A DNA stretch of 64,000 bases from Rhodococcus rhodnii. GTDB lineage: Bacteria; Actinomycetota; Actinomycetes; Mycobacteriales; Pseudonocardiaceae. The notes below the pieces were generated by a model, which saw only the letters and a list, made by a program, of their open reading frames with translations, searched no databases and was not told the origin of the DNA. The DNA lies in the NCBI GenBank assembly GCA_000720375.1, contig JOAA01000007.1, positions 186,001-250,000 on the forward strand, written 5' to 3'. Both the position numbers and the translations under genes were made by a program. Below, piece after piece: positions 52,032 through 61,040 of the stretch (position 1 is its first letter; each line of letters begins with the position of its first letter).

Positions 52032-53087
52032 GTGAGCTCACGACGCGTCACGCTGTCCGATGTCGCCGAGCACGCGGGCGTTTCGCGCACCACGGCTTCG
52101 CTCGTGCTCGCCGGCAGGGGACGCGAGTTGCGGATCTCGCAGAGCGTGGCGCAGCGAGTCCTCGACTCGGCGAACGAACTGGGCTACCGGCCCAATATCG
52201 TCTCGGTCGGACTGCGCACGGGAACGACCCGGACCATTGGGTTCGTCTCGGACACCGTCGCCACAACCCGGCTTGCCGGCGACATGATCAAAGGAGCACT
52301 CGAGGCCGCGCGCGAACAGGGCATGATGCTGTTCATCGGTGAGACCGAAGGAGAAGCGGATCTCGAGCGCGGCCTGTTGCAGGCGATGCACGACCGTCAG
52401 GTCGACGGCATCATCTTCGCGTCGATGTTCACCCGGGCCGTCGAAGTGCCGGCCGCGTTGACGTCAGGCCCCGCCGTTCTGCTCAACGCGGTGCCGAAGG
52501 GGCCGTCCACGCTCTCCGCGATCGTGCCGGACGAGATCGAGGCCGGTCGCGCGGCAGCACGCGTTCTCCTTGACGCGGGCCACCGTGACGGCATCCACCT
52601 CATCGGCGCGGGGCCGCGTGTCCGCGACGTGCCTCCGGACGCTCTCGCCGGTATCGAACGGCTCACCGGCATCCGCGAGGTCCTCGCCGCAGCGAAGGTG
52701 AAGATCGCCAGCGGCCGCGTCTGCGCGGACTGGCAGCCGGAATACGGTTACCAGGCCACCCGCGAACTGCTGGAACACACCCGGCCCAACGCGTTGATCT
52801 GTCTCAACGACCGGATCGCCGTCGGTGCCTACCAAGCCCTCGACGACTTCAGCCTGAAGGTACCCGCGGACGTCTCGGTGATCTCCTTTGACGACCACTC
52901 CGTCGCCACGTGGATCCGCCCCCAGCTCACCACCATCGCTCTCCCCCACTACGAACTCGGCCGCAAAGCGGTCGACGTGCTGTTCACGGAGATCGAACGA
53001 CACCGTGCGGCGAGCACACCGGAAAGCCAGGTGCACCGGGTTCCCATGCCAGTGCGAATCCGCGACTCCGTCGCCCCGCGTGCCTGA
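52032..53087 (+). CDS. LacI-family transcriptional regulator (paralogue 2)
   Basis: A 351-residue LacI regulator with VTLSDVAEHAGVSRTTASLVL at the N-terminus and ICLNDRIAVGAYQALDD and VISFDDHSVATWI in the sugar domain. It matches paralogue 1 along the whole length with scattered substitutions, including the DNA-recognition helix (SRTTASLVL against SRPTASLVL). GTG 52032 follows GGAGGTCC. It diverges from the binding-protein operon, with a TTGCTAA...TTAGCAA operator between, so it is the likely direct repressor. Confidence 0.9.
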   Translation: MSSRRVTLSDVAEHAGVSRTTASLVLAGRGRELRISQSVAQRVLDSANELGYRPNIVSVGLRTGTTRTIGFVSDTVATTRLAGDMIKGALEAAREQGMMLFIGETEGEADLERGLLQAMHDRQVDGIIFASMFTRAVEVPAALTSGPAVLLNAVPKGPSTLSAIVPDEIEAGRAAARVLLDAGHRDGIHLIGAGPRVRDVPPDALAGIERLTGIREVLAAAKVKIASGRVCADWQPEYGYQATRELLEHTRPNALICLNDRIAVGAYQALDDFSLKVPADVSVISFDDHSVATWIRPQLTTIALPHYELGRKAVDVLFTEIERHRAASTPESQVHRVPMPVRIRDSVAPRA

Positions 53088-54440
53088 TCAGTGCACGCGA
53101 TCGTTGACGAACGGTTCGGGCTGATACGCGACGAAAGCCGCGGGGCCGAGCCCGAGTGACTGCGCGAGTTGTTGCAGCCGCTGAGGATGCGTGCTGTTGC
53201 CCCACGTTCCGGTTCGAATGCGGTCCTGAACGGCGAGCACACCGGCGACATGTTCTGCAGGGGTGAAGGCGCAGTGCCCTACGCGACTCACGTAAGCCTG
53301 ACGGAGCAGGCTCGCGCTGTGCGCCCGACGCACTTTGCCCGCGTACTGGCCTTCGAATTCGACGGGAGCAAGGGTGTCGGAAAGTGTGTGCAGAGTGAGC
53401 TGCGGTGCCGCCAACCGCCCACGGGGCACAGAAGTCGCCGACAGCCAGCGCACCGCGTCGAAGTCCGGTTTGATGGTCGCGTTGCGCGTCAACCGATCGA
53501 GGTCCTCGGCCAGGTCAAGTCCAGCCTGACGATACAAAGTGGACACCTGGGTCGACCGGCCGGACCTGTGGGCCAGCGAACGGTAGTCCACGCCCGCGTT
53601 CCAGGAGCTGTCACCACCGGCGACGGCGTTGATGGTGACTCGGGCAGGCACAACGAAAGGCAGTGTCGCGATTAGTCCTTCGTACTGCGCCTGTTGCTGA
53701 GCGCTCCAGTCGTCACGCGCCGGCGGCTTGTCCCCCGTCGACCAGATCGGCATGTTCATCAGGGCCGCCGCCAGTGCGATCCGAGCCCGTCCGGCTGGCG
53801 TGGTCTGCGCCTGGCGGACAGCGGCGGTCAGTGCCGCGACAGTCGCGTTGGCTTCGTCGAAGGTGGTGAAGCCGGTCAACTGGATCTGTTGCCCTGGAAG
53901 CAACAACTCGGCGAGCGCGTAGGTCCCGTCAAGCTGATGGTTGTTGAGGTTCAGGCCGCCTGCGACCAATCCGCAGGTGCTCACCACACCGTCGATGGGC
54001 CGTCCACGCTCGGCCAGCAGCGCGCTCACCAACCCGCCCATCGACTGCCCGAACGCGATCACCTGACGCGGCTTGCCAACGTGCGTTCCCAGTGCGTCCA
54101 CTGTGGCCAGTTGATCGTTCACCGCGGTGTCCAACGCCCACCCAGGCCGGGCGTAGGATGATCCGGCCAAGGCGAACCCGCGCCGCAGCAACGCCTCCGC
54201 GGTCTCCTCGTTGGGCGCGTCGGCCGCAGGATTCTCCGGACCGATCCGGAACCCATGACTGAACAGTACGAGACTGCCGTTCCACGGCTGGGGCACACGT
54301 GCCGTCCAGGTCGCACCGTTGGCCAGAACCCCGGAATACCGGACGGGAGCGGACGCCTCGGCGTTCGCCACAGGACTCGCCGTCAACGCGAACGCTGCAA
54401 CGCAGACGGTCAGGAACCCACTGATTCGTCTCGATCGCAC
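53088..54440 (-). CDS. Secreted alpha/beta-hydrolase
   Basis: A 450-residue exported protein: a signal peptide (FLTVCVAAFALTASPVANA), then a large alpha/beta-hydrolase domain with VLFSHGFRIGPEN, nucleophile Ser in AFGQSMGGLVSA, a likely Asp in TLSDTLAP and His in RVGHCAFTPAE. It resembles actinobacterial secreted hydrolases related to tannase/feruloyl-esterase-like or DUF proteins. Its substrate is unknown. The start is a GTG with only GCGAGG directly before it. Its stop is directly adjacent to the LacI 2 stop. Confidence 0.8.
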   Translation of the reverse strand: MRSRRISGFLTVCVAAFALTASPVANAEASAPVRYSGVLANGATWTARVPQPWNGSLVLFSHGFRIGPENPAADAPNEETAEALLRRGFALAGSSYARPGWALDTAVNDQLATVDALGTHVGKPRQVIAFGQSMGGLVSALLAERGRPIDGVVSTCGLVAGGLNLNNHQLDGTYALAELLLPGQQIQLTGFTTFDEANATVAALTAAVRQAQTTPAGRARIALAAALMNMPIWSTGDKPPARDDWSAQQQAQYEGLIATLPFVVPARVTINAVAGGDSSWNAGVDYRSLAHRSGRSTQVSTLYRQAGLDLAEDLDRLTRNATIKPDFDAVRWLSATSVPRGRLAAPQLTLHTLSDTLAPVEFEGQYAGKVRRAHSASLLRQAYVSRVGHCAFTPAEHVAGVLAVQDRIRTGTWGNSTHPQRLQQLAQSLGLGPAAFVAYQPEPFVNDRVH

Positions 54441-54603
54441 CCTCGCAATTTAGGCATCTTGGTGACGCCCGTCAAGAACCTGCCCACCTTCAGCCGTTCC
54501 GGCAATCGGACTCAGGGCACGGCTCGCGTCTGACTCCGTCCTGAATGGACAGCAAGCAGAGGACTTGGCTCGCAGGGCCCGACCGGGGCGCTAACCTGCC
54601 CGG

Positions 54604-55764
54604 GTGGGTGGAGTCATCTTGCGGCATCTTGTCTGGACTGAACGACCAAGGGCTACAGATCCGTACCCAGAGGTCGCGGACATTTGTCAGGTCGGCCGCG
54701 AGCGCGTCCTGCCCATTGATCTGGGCACGGTCGTTAGTGTCAATGCACTTGCCACCCCAGTACGCGGCTCAGTTCGTTACACCACCAGGCGAAACGAGAT
54801 CCGCCTTCTCCTTTCGTATCTGATCGACAATCCAGGCCAGCCAATCCGTCTGCGAGATGCGCCGTTCCGGGCGAGTGCCTCGCACATCCGCAGATTCGTC
54901 AGCGAGTCCTTTGGCATGGGCATGCTCACGGCGGCCATCCAAGCCGCTTACAGATGGCACGCCTCGTCAAAGGATGTGTTCCATTTCGATGCCCTGCCAA
55001 CCGCGCTGGCGAGTACCTACAACACCCGCAAAGCCCGGCCAGACTTGCTGTTCGACATGCCGGGCCTACTACTCGCCGGCGAAGCTCGCGGACGGTCCCG
55101 CCCTCCGGCGGCCACGTTCACGCAGCAGCGTAAGCGGCTGGACAGCCTACTGCCGTGGTCTCACCACCACGGAAACCACCCGCTCGCAATGACCTGGGCC
55201 TACGCGACAAAGCACGGTGTCGTCATCGATCTCTACACCCGGGCCGGCGGTCTGCCAGGCGTCGAAGGCCCAATTGGTCGCCCCGCACCAGAACCGGGCC
55301 AGCCCGAGTTCGACGTCCCCGCAGAGATGATGGTCGCCGGGCTTCGACAACACCTGAAAATCGAAGACGTAAGTAAACAGCCGTATCAACGCGACCGTGG
55401 CAAGGATCTCGACCGACGCTCACCGCGCACCCTTGCCGACGAAGTCGCGCATCGAATCAACTCCATCGAACAACAGCTTTACGCGACCGCGCCCCAAGCT
55501 GATACCGACATCCGCGTCGCGGACCAGCCTATTCGCGGCGACTGGGTACCTCTCGACATGGCCGACGAAGCCTCCGGCTCGTTTCTGCTCGGCATACTCG
55601 AACAACCGCTGTCCCAGGAACGCAGCCACAGTGTCACGGCGCGCCTGCGTGAGCGGACCAAATACGAAGAGAATCGCAACGCGACCGTGTTGGTGTCCGG
55701 TCGCCTGGTCGTGGCCATCATCGACGACCCGAACCGACAACCATGGGATCTCGTCGCCGACTAA
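54604..55764 (+). CDS. Unknown protein, possible PD-(D/E)xK-like core
   Basis: A 386-residue soluble protein I do not recognise. The central part reads ARPDLLFDMPGLLLAGEARG, an Asp then a hydrophobic strand and GExR. This superficially matches the PD-(D/E)xK nuclease arrangement with Arg in place of Lys, followed by HHHGNHPLAMTWAYATKHG. There is no signal peptide or membrane segment. The GTG start at 54604 is weakly supported. No restriction or modification partner lies nearby, so the nuclease idea is speculative. Confidence 0.55.
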   Translation: MGGVILRHLVWTERPRATDPYPEVADICQVGRERVLPIDLGTVVSVNALATPVRGSVRYTTRRNEIRLLLSYLIDNPGQPIRLRDAPFRASASHIRRFVSESFGMGMLTAAIQAAYRWHASSKDVFHFDALPTALASTYNTRKARPDLLFDMPGLLLAGEARGRSRPPAATFTQQRKRLDSLLPWSHHHGNHPLAMTWAYATKHGVVIDLYTRAGGLPGVEGPIGRPAPEPGQPEFDVPAEMMVAGLRQHLKIEDVSKQPYQRDRGKDLDRRSPRTLADEVAHRINSIEQQLYATAPQADTDIRVADQPIRGDWVPLDMADEASGSFLLGILEQPLSQERSHSVTARLRERTKYEENRNATVLVSGRLVVAIIDDPNRQPWDLVAD

Positions 55765-55972
55765 GCCTGGCAGCCAGCACACGGCTTTAGCCACCAGTCC
55801 GACCCAAGCGATCACGGCGCCGACGGGTACGAGTTCTTGCGATACGTCCACCTGCGGAGACCGAGAGACGGACATACATCCGCTCTTTTCCCGACTAGCG
55901 GCACATTTCAGCCACCGCAACCCCGACTTTCGTACGATACATCGGATATCTGCCTACTTTGGGAGAGATCCG

Positions 55973-56746
55973 ATGGGTATCAAACGACGAAACGTGCTCC
56001 TAGGGACTGCCGCCGTGCCACTGCTGGGCGCGACGCCTGCGATGGCGGACGTGAGCACGCAGTCGGTCGTCTGGGATGGCGATCCGGCCAGGGGAACTGG
56101 CGTGTTCGACGGCCTTGAGCGGGATCCGGGCTCGATCACGGTGGCGAACGACCCGCAAGGCACCTTCGGCCGGTGTTTCCGGTACCAGACGCAAGACTGG
56201 TCCAACGGCAAAGAACGTTGCGAGAGCAGAGGATTGCGCAACCCCGACGGTTCAGTGCTGCGCCTGAACTCGTCATACGAGGGCCGCACTCTCTACATGG
56301 GCTGGCGCGCATTGTGGAACGTCAACCCGAACAACGCCTGGATCGCGGTGTACCAGCTGCACATCTCCGGAGCGAGCAGCGGGCAGGCGAAGTCCGGCCC
56401 GTTCGTGCTGCGCACGGTCGGCGACGGCATGCTGCACTTCCAGCTCACCGCACCGGCGGGCTCGACCAGGCATATCTGGTCGACGAGGTTCCCGGTGAAC
56501 CAGTGGAACCGGATCGTGGTCGGGATGCGAGTGTCTCGGGGCGGCGACGGCTGGGTCGAGTTCTGGTGGAACGGCGTCCAGCAGAGGTTCAGCAACGGCC
56601 AGACCCGCTATCCCTGTCCGACGTTGTGGGGCAGCCACATCAACCACAAGTGGGGCGTCTACCGCTCCGGTAGCAACAGCGGTACCAGCGTCGCCTTCCT
56701 CAACCGCGCCCGTCTCGGCACCACACTCGCCGACGTCGCGCTCTGA
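55973..56746 (+). CDS. Secreted heparin-lyase-like polysaccharide lyase (PF14099 type)
   Basis: A 257-residue protein with a Tat-like signal (GIKRRNVLLGTAAVPLLG) and a jelly-roll domain with YQTQDWSNGKERCESRG, LYMGWRALWNVNPNNAWIAVYQ-type strands (only the core noted) and NHKWGVYRS near the C-terminus. The last two are typical of the polysaccharide lyase PF14099 group, which includes glucuronan and heparin lyases. It would act outside the cell on acidic polysaccharide. GGGAGAGATCC precedes the ATG. The downstream 500 bases are mostly remnants. Confidence 0.78.
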   Translation: MGIKRRNVLLGTAAVPLLGATPAMADVSTQSVVWDGDPARGTGVFDGLERDPGSITVANDPQGTFGRCFRYQTQDWSNGKERCESRGLRNPDGSVLRLNSSYEGRTLYMGWRALWNVNPNNAWIAVYQLHISGASSGQAKSGPFVLRTVGDGMLHFQLTAPAGSTRHIWSTRFPVNQWNRIVVGMRVSRGGDGWVEFWWNGVQQRFSNGQTRYPCPTLWGSHINHKWGVYRSGSNSGTSVAFLNRARLGTTLADVAL

Positions 56747-56853
56747 TCAGTTCCACCGCCTGTCGCTGGTTTCTCCGCCGCCCAGCGATGGCGTCCACCG
56801 TCTACGTGCCGCGCACCTGAAGTGAAGCCGTGGACCAGAACGATGGTCTTCAT
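56747..56853 (-). pseudogene. 5' stub of an alpha/beta-hydrolase gene
   Basis: ATG 56853, with GGAAAGGGACG upstream, opens MKTIVLVHGFTSG, the standard first strand and oxyanion loop of an alpha/beta-hydrolase. The reading then degenerates and runs antisense into the lyase gene. Only the first dozen codons look genuine, so the rest of the gene was lost. Confidence 0.5.
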
Positions 56854-57014
56854 TTTGACGTCCCTTTCCGGTTGACGAACGTGAGGAAGTCGGCGGCGAT
56901 GCGCTCTCTCACCACGAGGACCGGGCACGAGACTGTGTGACTCGATGTCACGCGGCGGGCCGGTCGTCCGGTCTTCCTGCTCGAGTAGATCGTCACCGAG
57001 AACAGGACCAGAAC

Positions 57015-57140
57015 ATGGACAACACCTTCAGTTCCGCTGCTCTCCGCGCCCAGGCATGCCGCGCCATCATGGAGTTCTTCACCGTCGCGGCCGTCATCGT
57101 CGCGTTGAGCGATCACCGTCGAGCGACGCCGCGTACGTGA
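57015..57140 (+). CDS. Possible 41-residue peptide
   Basis: ATG 57015 opens MDNTFSSAALRAQACRAIME with a central hydrophobic stretch (FFTVAAVIVAL) that could be one membrane helix. AACAGGACCAG lies upstream. It sits in an otherwise empty 400-base stretch (56854-57252). Without homology support it may be chance. Confidence 0.3.
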   Translation: MDNTFSSAALRAQACRAIMEFFTVAAVIVALSDHRRATPRT

Positions 57141-57252
57141 AGTCCCGTCAAGCGAATCATCGAACGGGCGGCTCAGGCACGTTGAGGCAAAACCGAACCG
57201 CGCCGCGGGACCGCAGCGCAGTTCGGAGGACTGTCTCGCAGCGACGCCAGCT

Positions 57253-57441
57253 TCACAATTCAGCGCCGAGCGCGTCGAACAGGCCGTCCGCGGTCAGTCC
57301 CAACTCGGACAGCAGTCCCATGTCCGCGGCGTTGTGCGGATCGATGCGTTCGGGCAGCCGGTCTGCCACGGACTCGGCGTAGTCCGGCCCGTAGGCACGG
57401 CGGATGACGTTGAGCACTTGCGACTTTCGGAGAGCGGTCAT
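57253..57441 (-). CDS. Small conserved-looking cytosolic protein
   Basis: A 62-residue acidic, helical protein beginning MTALRKSQVLNVIRRAYGPD and ending LTADGLFDALGAEL. Actinobacteria often encode such a product as a short hypothetical gene. CAGGAACGAG precedes the ATG. It has no cysteines, membrane segment or known motif, and its function is unknown. Confidence 0.6.
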   Translation of the reverse strand: MTALRKSQVLNVIRRAYGPDYAESVADRLPERIDPHNAADMGLLSELGLTADGLFDALGAEL

Positions 57442-57596
57442 CGGAGTTCTCGTTCCTGACGACGTAGGCCGGACCTCGCTAGGACAAGAGCAACCGCGCG
57501 GGTTGTGACGGCTGGCCCAAAATCCACATCCCGCGCAAGGCGCTCGGCTGACTCCACAGTGGACCCGATCAGGGAAAAGCGAGATCGTGGGATGGC

Positions 57597-58181
57597 CTAG
57601 ACCTGGTGCTCGGCCATGTACCGCGCGTACCAGGTGGGCCAGTCCTCGTCACGGTGCCCGAGGGTCTTCTCGTATTCACCGTGTGCGGCCTCGGCTTGGC
57701 GCATCGCCTCGGCCAGCTCCTCGACGGAGTCGTAGGCCGCCCGCGTCGTGTCGATCCGGCCGGGCAGGCGCTTGGTGACCTCCTGCAGCAGCCACGTGTT
57801 GCCGTCCGGGTCGCTGAACGTCGCGTACGAGGAATACGTGCCGCGGTCCGGGTGCGGCCCGGCGGACGGTTCCCGGTCGACCGGGCTGAGGACGTGGAAG
57901 ATGTCGCTCACGACGGCGCCGCGCTCGGTCAGCTCGGCCTTGGCCTCCTCGATGTCCTTCACGACGAGGAACATGCCTTGCGCCGAGCCGGGGGCCGCCG
58001 CGGTGACGCCGGTGCCCAAGTGGATCGACGCCGGCGATCCCGGCGGGGTCAGCTGCACCTTGCGGATGCCGTCCTCGCTGGCGAAGTCGGCGTCCTCGCG
58101 CCATCCGATGGCCTTGTAGAAGTGCTTGGCCCGGTCGACGTCGGAGACGGGGATGGCCACTACTTCCAGTTTCATGTCCAT
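57597..58181 (-). CDS. VOC-family glyoxalase/dioxygenase-like protein with C-terminal helical extension
   Basis: A 194-residue protein: a VOC domain (about 1-145) with LEVVAIPVSDVDRAKHFYKA, GMFLVVKDIEEAKAEL and ATFSDPDGNTWLLQEV, then a short helical tail rich in Glu, Trp and Tyr (WPTWYARYMAEHQV). GGAAGTTGAAG supports ATG 58181. It diverges from the LAL regulator at 58314 with a 132-base gap, so joint control is likely. Substrate unknown. Confidence 0.85.
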   Translation of the reverse strand: MDMKLEVVAIPVSDVDRAKHFYKAIGWREDADFASEDGIRKVQLTPPGSPASIHLGTGVTAAAPGSAQGMFLVVKDIEEAKAELTERGAVVSDIFHVLSPVDREPSAGPHPDRGTYSSYATFSDPDGNTWLLQEVTKRLPGRIDTTRAAYDSVEELAEAMRQAEAAHGEYEKTLGHRDEDWPTWYARYMAEHQV

Positions 58182-58313
58182 GATCTTCAACTTCCTGTTC
58201 TTTCTCGATCGGTTGGTGACATCACTGTGCGTCCGCCCGTGTGCCCTTCGCCCCAGTGGAACTCCCTGGTCGCACCCGGGCGCGGTACTGTCCCGGGCGA
58301 CGGCCACTCACCG

Positions 58314-61040
58314 ATGCGGGAGCCGATGTCGAGTCCTGGTCCGGTGCTGCGCGGTCGGCGCAGTGCGATGGAGACGCTCGAACGCCTGGTCACGGACGCG
58401 CGAGCGGGACACAGCCGGGTGCTCGTGCTCCGTGGCGAGGCCGGGATCGGCAAGTCGGCCCTGCTCGACCACATGCTGACCCTCACCGAAGGCTGTCGGG
58501 TGGTGCGTGCCACGGGCGTCGAGTCGGAGATGGAGCTGACGTACGCCGGGTTGCAGCAGCTCTGCGCGCCATTCCTGGACAGGCTGGAGCACCTTCCTGG
58601 TCCGCAACGGGATGCGTTGAGCGTGGCGTTCGGGTTGACCGGCGGTGGCCCACCGGACCGGTTCCTGGTCGGGCTCGCGGTGCTTACGCTGTTCGCCGAC
58701 GTGGCCGAGCAGCAGCCGCTGGTGTGCGTGGTCGACGATGCACAGTGGCTCGACCGGATGTCCCGGCAGGCACTGGGGTTCGCCTCCCGGCGGCTGCTTG
58801 CCGAACGGATCTGCGTCGTGCTGGCGGTGCGCGACGGCTGCGACGAGGACGAGCTGACGGCGTTGCCAGAACTCGTGGTCGGCGGACTCAGCGACACCGA
58901 CGCGGGCGTGCTGCTCGACTCGGTGTTCCGGGGCCCGATGGACCGCCGCGTCCGTGACCGGATCATCGCCGAGACCCGCGGCAACCCATTGGCGCTGCTT
59001 GAACTCCCGCGTGCCTGGACCGCAGCCGAACTGGCCGACGGATTCGACGAGACCCCGCTGAAAAGCCGGATCGAGCAAGGGTTTCAGCGTCAGCTCGACC
59101 AGTTGCCCGCCGACACCCGCAAGCTGCTGCTGACCGCGGCCGCCGAACCGCTCGGTGACGCGACGCTGCTCTGGCGCGCGGCGGGTGTCCTGGGCCTTGG
59201 CGCCGATCCCGCCGCCGCGGCCGAGGCGACCGGACTGATCGAGTTCGGCGCACGTGTCCGGTTCCGGCACCCGCTGGTGCGCTCGGCCGCCTACCGATCG
59301 GGGTCCCTGCCGGAACGGCAAGAGGTGCACCGCGCGCTCGCGGAGGTCACCGATGCCATCGTGGACCCCGACCGCCGTGCTTGGCACCGCGCGCAGGCCA
59401 CATCGGTGCCGGACGAGGACGTCGCGGCCGACCTGGAACACACCGCGGGACGTACGCGGGCGCGCGGCGGTCTCCTCGCGGCAGCGGCGTTCCTGGAACG
59501 CGCGGCGCTGCTCACCCCGGACCCCGCCAACCGTTCCCGGCGCGAACTCACGGCGGCCACGTTGAAGCGTGACGCGGGCGCGCTCGACGCGGCGCTGCGC
59601 CTGCTGGGCGCGGTCGAATCAGGCCCGCCGGACCCGTTGCGCGCCGCCGAGGTGGAGTACCTGCGCGGCCAGATCGCGTTCGACCAGCGCCGCGGCACCG
59701 ACGCGGCCAAGTTGCTGCTCAGCGCGGCGACCCGGCTCGAACCGCTGGACGGCGACCGCGCGCGGGAGGCGTACTTGGCGGCTCTGTCCGCCGCGATGTG
59801 GGCGGAGTCCGGTGTCGTCGAGGCCGCCCACGCCGCGCTGGCCGCTCCCCGGACTGCCAACCGACCCGTCGACCTGGTGCTGGACGCGGTGGCCACGTAC
59901 CTGAGCGCGGGACACGACGCCGCGGCGCCGATCATGGCCGAAGCGTTGGACGCACTGCGGTCGCTGGACACCGGCGAGGATGACGTGAGCCGCTCGCTCT
60001 GGCTCATGGGCAACCGCGCCGGCGGCATCCTCGCCACGGAGATGTGGGACTACGACTCCGTTCGTGCACTGGCGCAGCGTCAGGTCCAGCTGGCCCGCGA
60101 CTCCGGGGCACGCGTGCAACTGCAGTTCGCGCTCAACTTTCTGGCCAACACCGAGGTCGTCGCGGGCAACCTCAGCGCGGCCGAGTCGATGATCGACGAG
60201 GACCGCCTGCTCGCGGAGGTGTCCGGCATCCCGCCGGTCGCGTACACCTCGATCCTGCTCGCCGCCTACCGTGGCCACGGTGCCGACTTGATCGAGACCA
60301 CCGCGCGCGAAGCGGCGCAGCGGGGCCAGGGCCGCGTCGTGACGTTCGCCAACTACGCGAACGCGGTGCTGCACAACGGTCTTGGGCAGCACGACGTCGC
60401 TCGTGACGCGGCCCGACGGGTGATCGGCCGCGACGTCATCGGCTACGACGCGCTCATCCTCCCGGAGCTGGCAGAGGCGGCGTCGCGTACCGGCGACGAA
60501 CCGTTGCTGGCGGCCGCGGTGGAGCGCGTGTCCAAACGGGCTCAGGCGCTGCGCACTCCTTGGGCGTTGGGGATGGACGCCCGCCTGCGCGCGTTGCAGA
60601 GTCCACAAGCGGACTTGTACCGCGAGTCGATCGAACAGCTCGGTCGTACGCCGCTACGCGTGGAAGTGGCCCGCAGCCACCTACTGTTCGGCGAATGGTT
60701 GCGCCGCGAGGGTCACCGCGCCGACGCGCGTGAGCACCTCCGCACCGCGCACGACATGCTGACCGAGATGGGCCTGGCCGCGTTCGCGGAACGGGCTCGA
60801 CGCGAGCTGCTGGCCACCGGCGAGACCGTCCGCAAGCGCACCGTCGAAACGACTGACGAGCTGACCGCGCAGGAGTCCCAGATCGCCCGGCTCGCCAAGG
60901 AAGGCCTGTCCAATCCGGAAATCGGCGCTCGGCTGTTCATCAGCCCGCGGACCGTGGAGTGGCACCTGCATAAGGTGTTCCCCAAGCTGGGCATCACTTC
61001 GCGCAGGCAGCTGCGGCAGACTGAGCTGCCGGGTCGCTAG
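58314..61040 (+). CDS. LAL-type (large ATP-binding LuxR) transcriptional regulator 1
   Basis: A 908-residue regulator: an N-terminal AAA/NB-ARC-type ATPase with Walker A GEAGIGKSALLDH and Walker B CVVDDAQWLD, a long tetratricopeptide-like helical region, and a C-terminal LuxR helix-turn-helix LTAQESQIARLAKEGLSNPE...SPRTVEWHLHKVF. Such proteins commonly act as pathway-specific activators. The start is ATG 58314 or ATG 58326 (GGGAG just upstream of the latter); a longer open frame is antisense to the VOC gene and rejected. The final four bases overlap the convergent sigma-factor gene. Confidence 0.88.
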   Translation: MREPMSSPGPVLRGRRSAMETLERLVTDARAGHSRVLVLRGEAGIGKSALLDHMLTLTEGCRVVRATGVESEMELTYAGLQQLCAPFLDRLEHLPGPQRDALSVAFGLTGGGPPDRFLVGLAVLTLFADVAEQQPLVCVVDDAQWLDRMSRQALGFASRRLLAERICVVLAVRDGCDEDELTALPELVVGGLSDTDAGVLLDSVFRGPMDRRVRDRIIAETRGNPLALLELPRAWTAAELADGFDETPLKSRIEQGFQRQLDQLPADTRKLLLTAAAEPLGDATLLWRAAGVLGLGADPAAAAEATGLIEFGARVRFRHPLVRSAAYRSGSLPERQEVHRALAEVTDAIVDPDRRAWHRAQATSVPDEDVAADLEHTAGRTRARGGLLAAAAFLERAALLTPDPANRSRRELTAATLKRDAGALDAALRLLGAVESGPPDPLRAAEVEYLRGQIAFDQRRGTDAAKLLLSAATRLEPLDGDRAREAYLAALSAAMWAESGVVEAAHAALAAPRTANRPVDLVLDAVATYLSAGHDAAAPIMAEALDALRSLDTGEDDVSRSLWLMGNRAGGILATEMWDYDSVRALAQRQVQLARDSGARVQLQFALNFLANTEVVAGNLSAAESMIDEDRLLAEVSGIPPVAYTSILLAAYRGHGADLIETTAREAAQRGQGRVVTFANYANAVLHNGLGQHDVARDAARRVIGRDVIGYDALILPELAEAASRTGDEPLLAAAVERVSKRAQALRTPWALGMDARLRALQSPQADLYRESIEQLGRTPLRVEVARSHLLFGEWLRREGHRADAREHLRTAHDMLTEMGLAAFAERARRELLATGETVRKRTVETTDELTAQESQIARLAKEGLSNPEIGARLFISPRTVEWHLHKVFPKLGITSRRQLRQTELPGR

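Noticed and set aside
56854..57014. Minus-strand frame ending SCPVLVVRERIAADFLTFVN
   Set aside because: It looks like a possible C-terminal remnant just upstream of the hydrolase stub, but it is too short to assign to any family.
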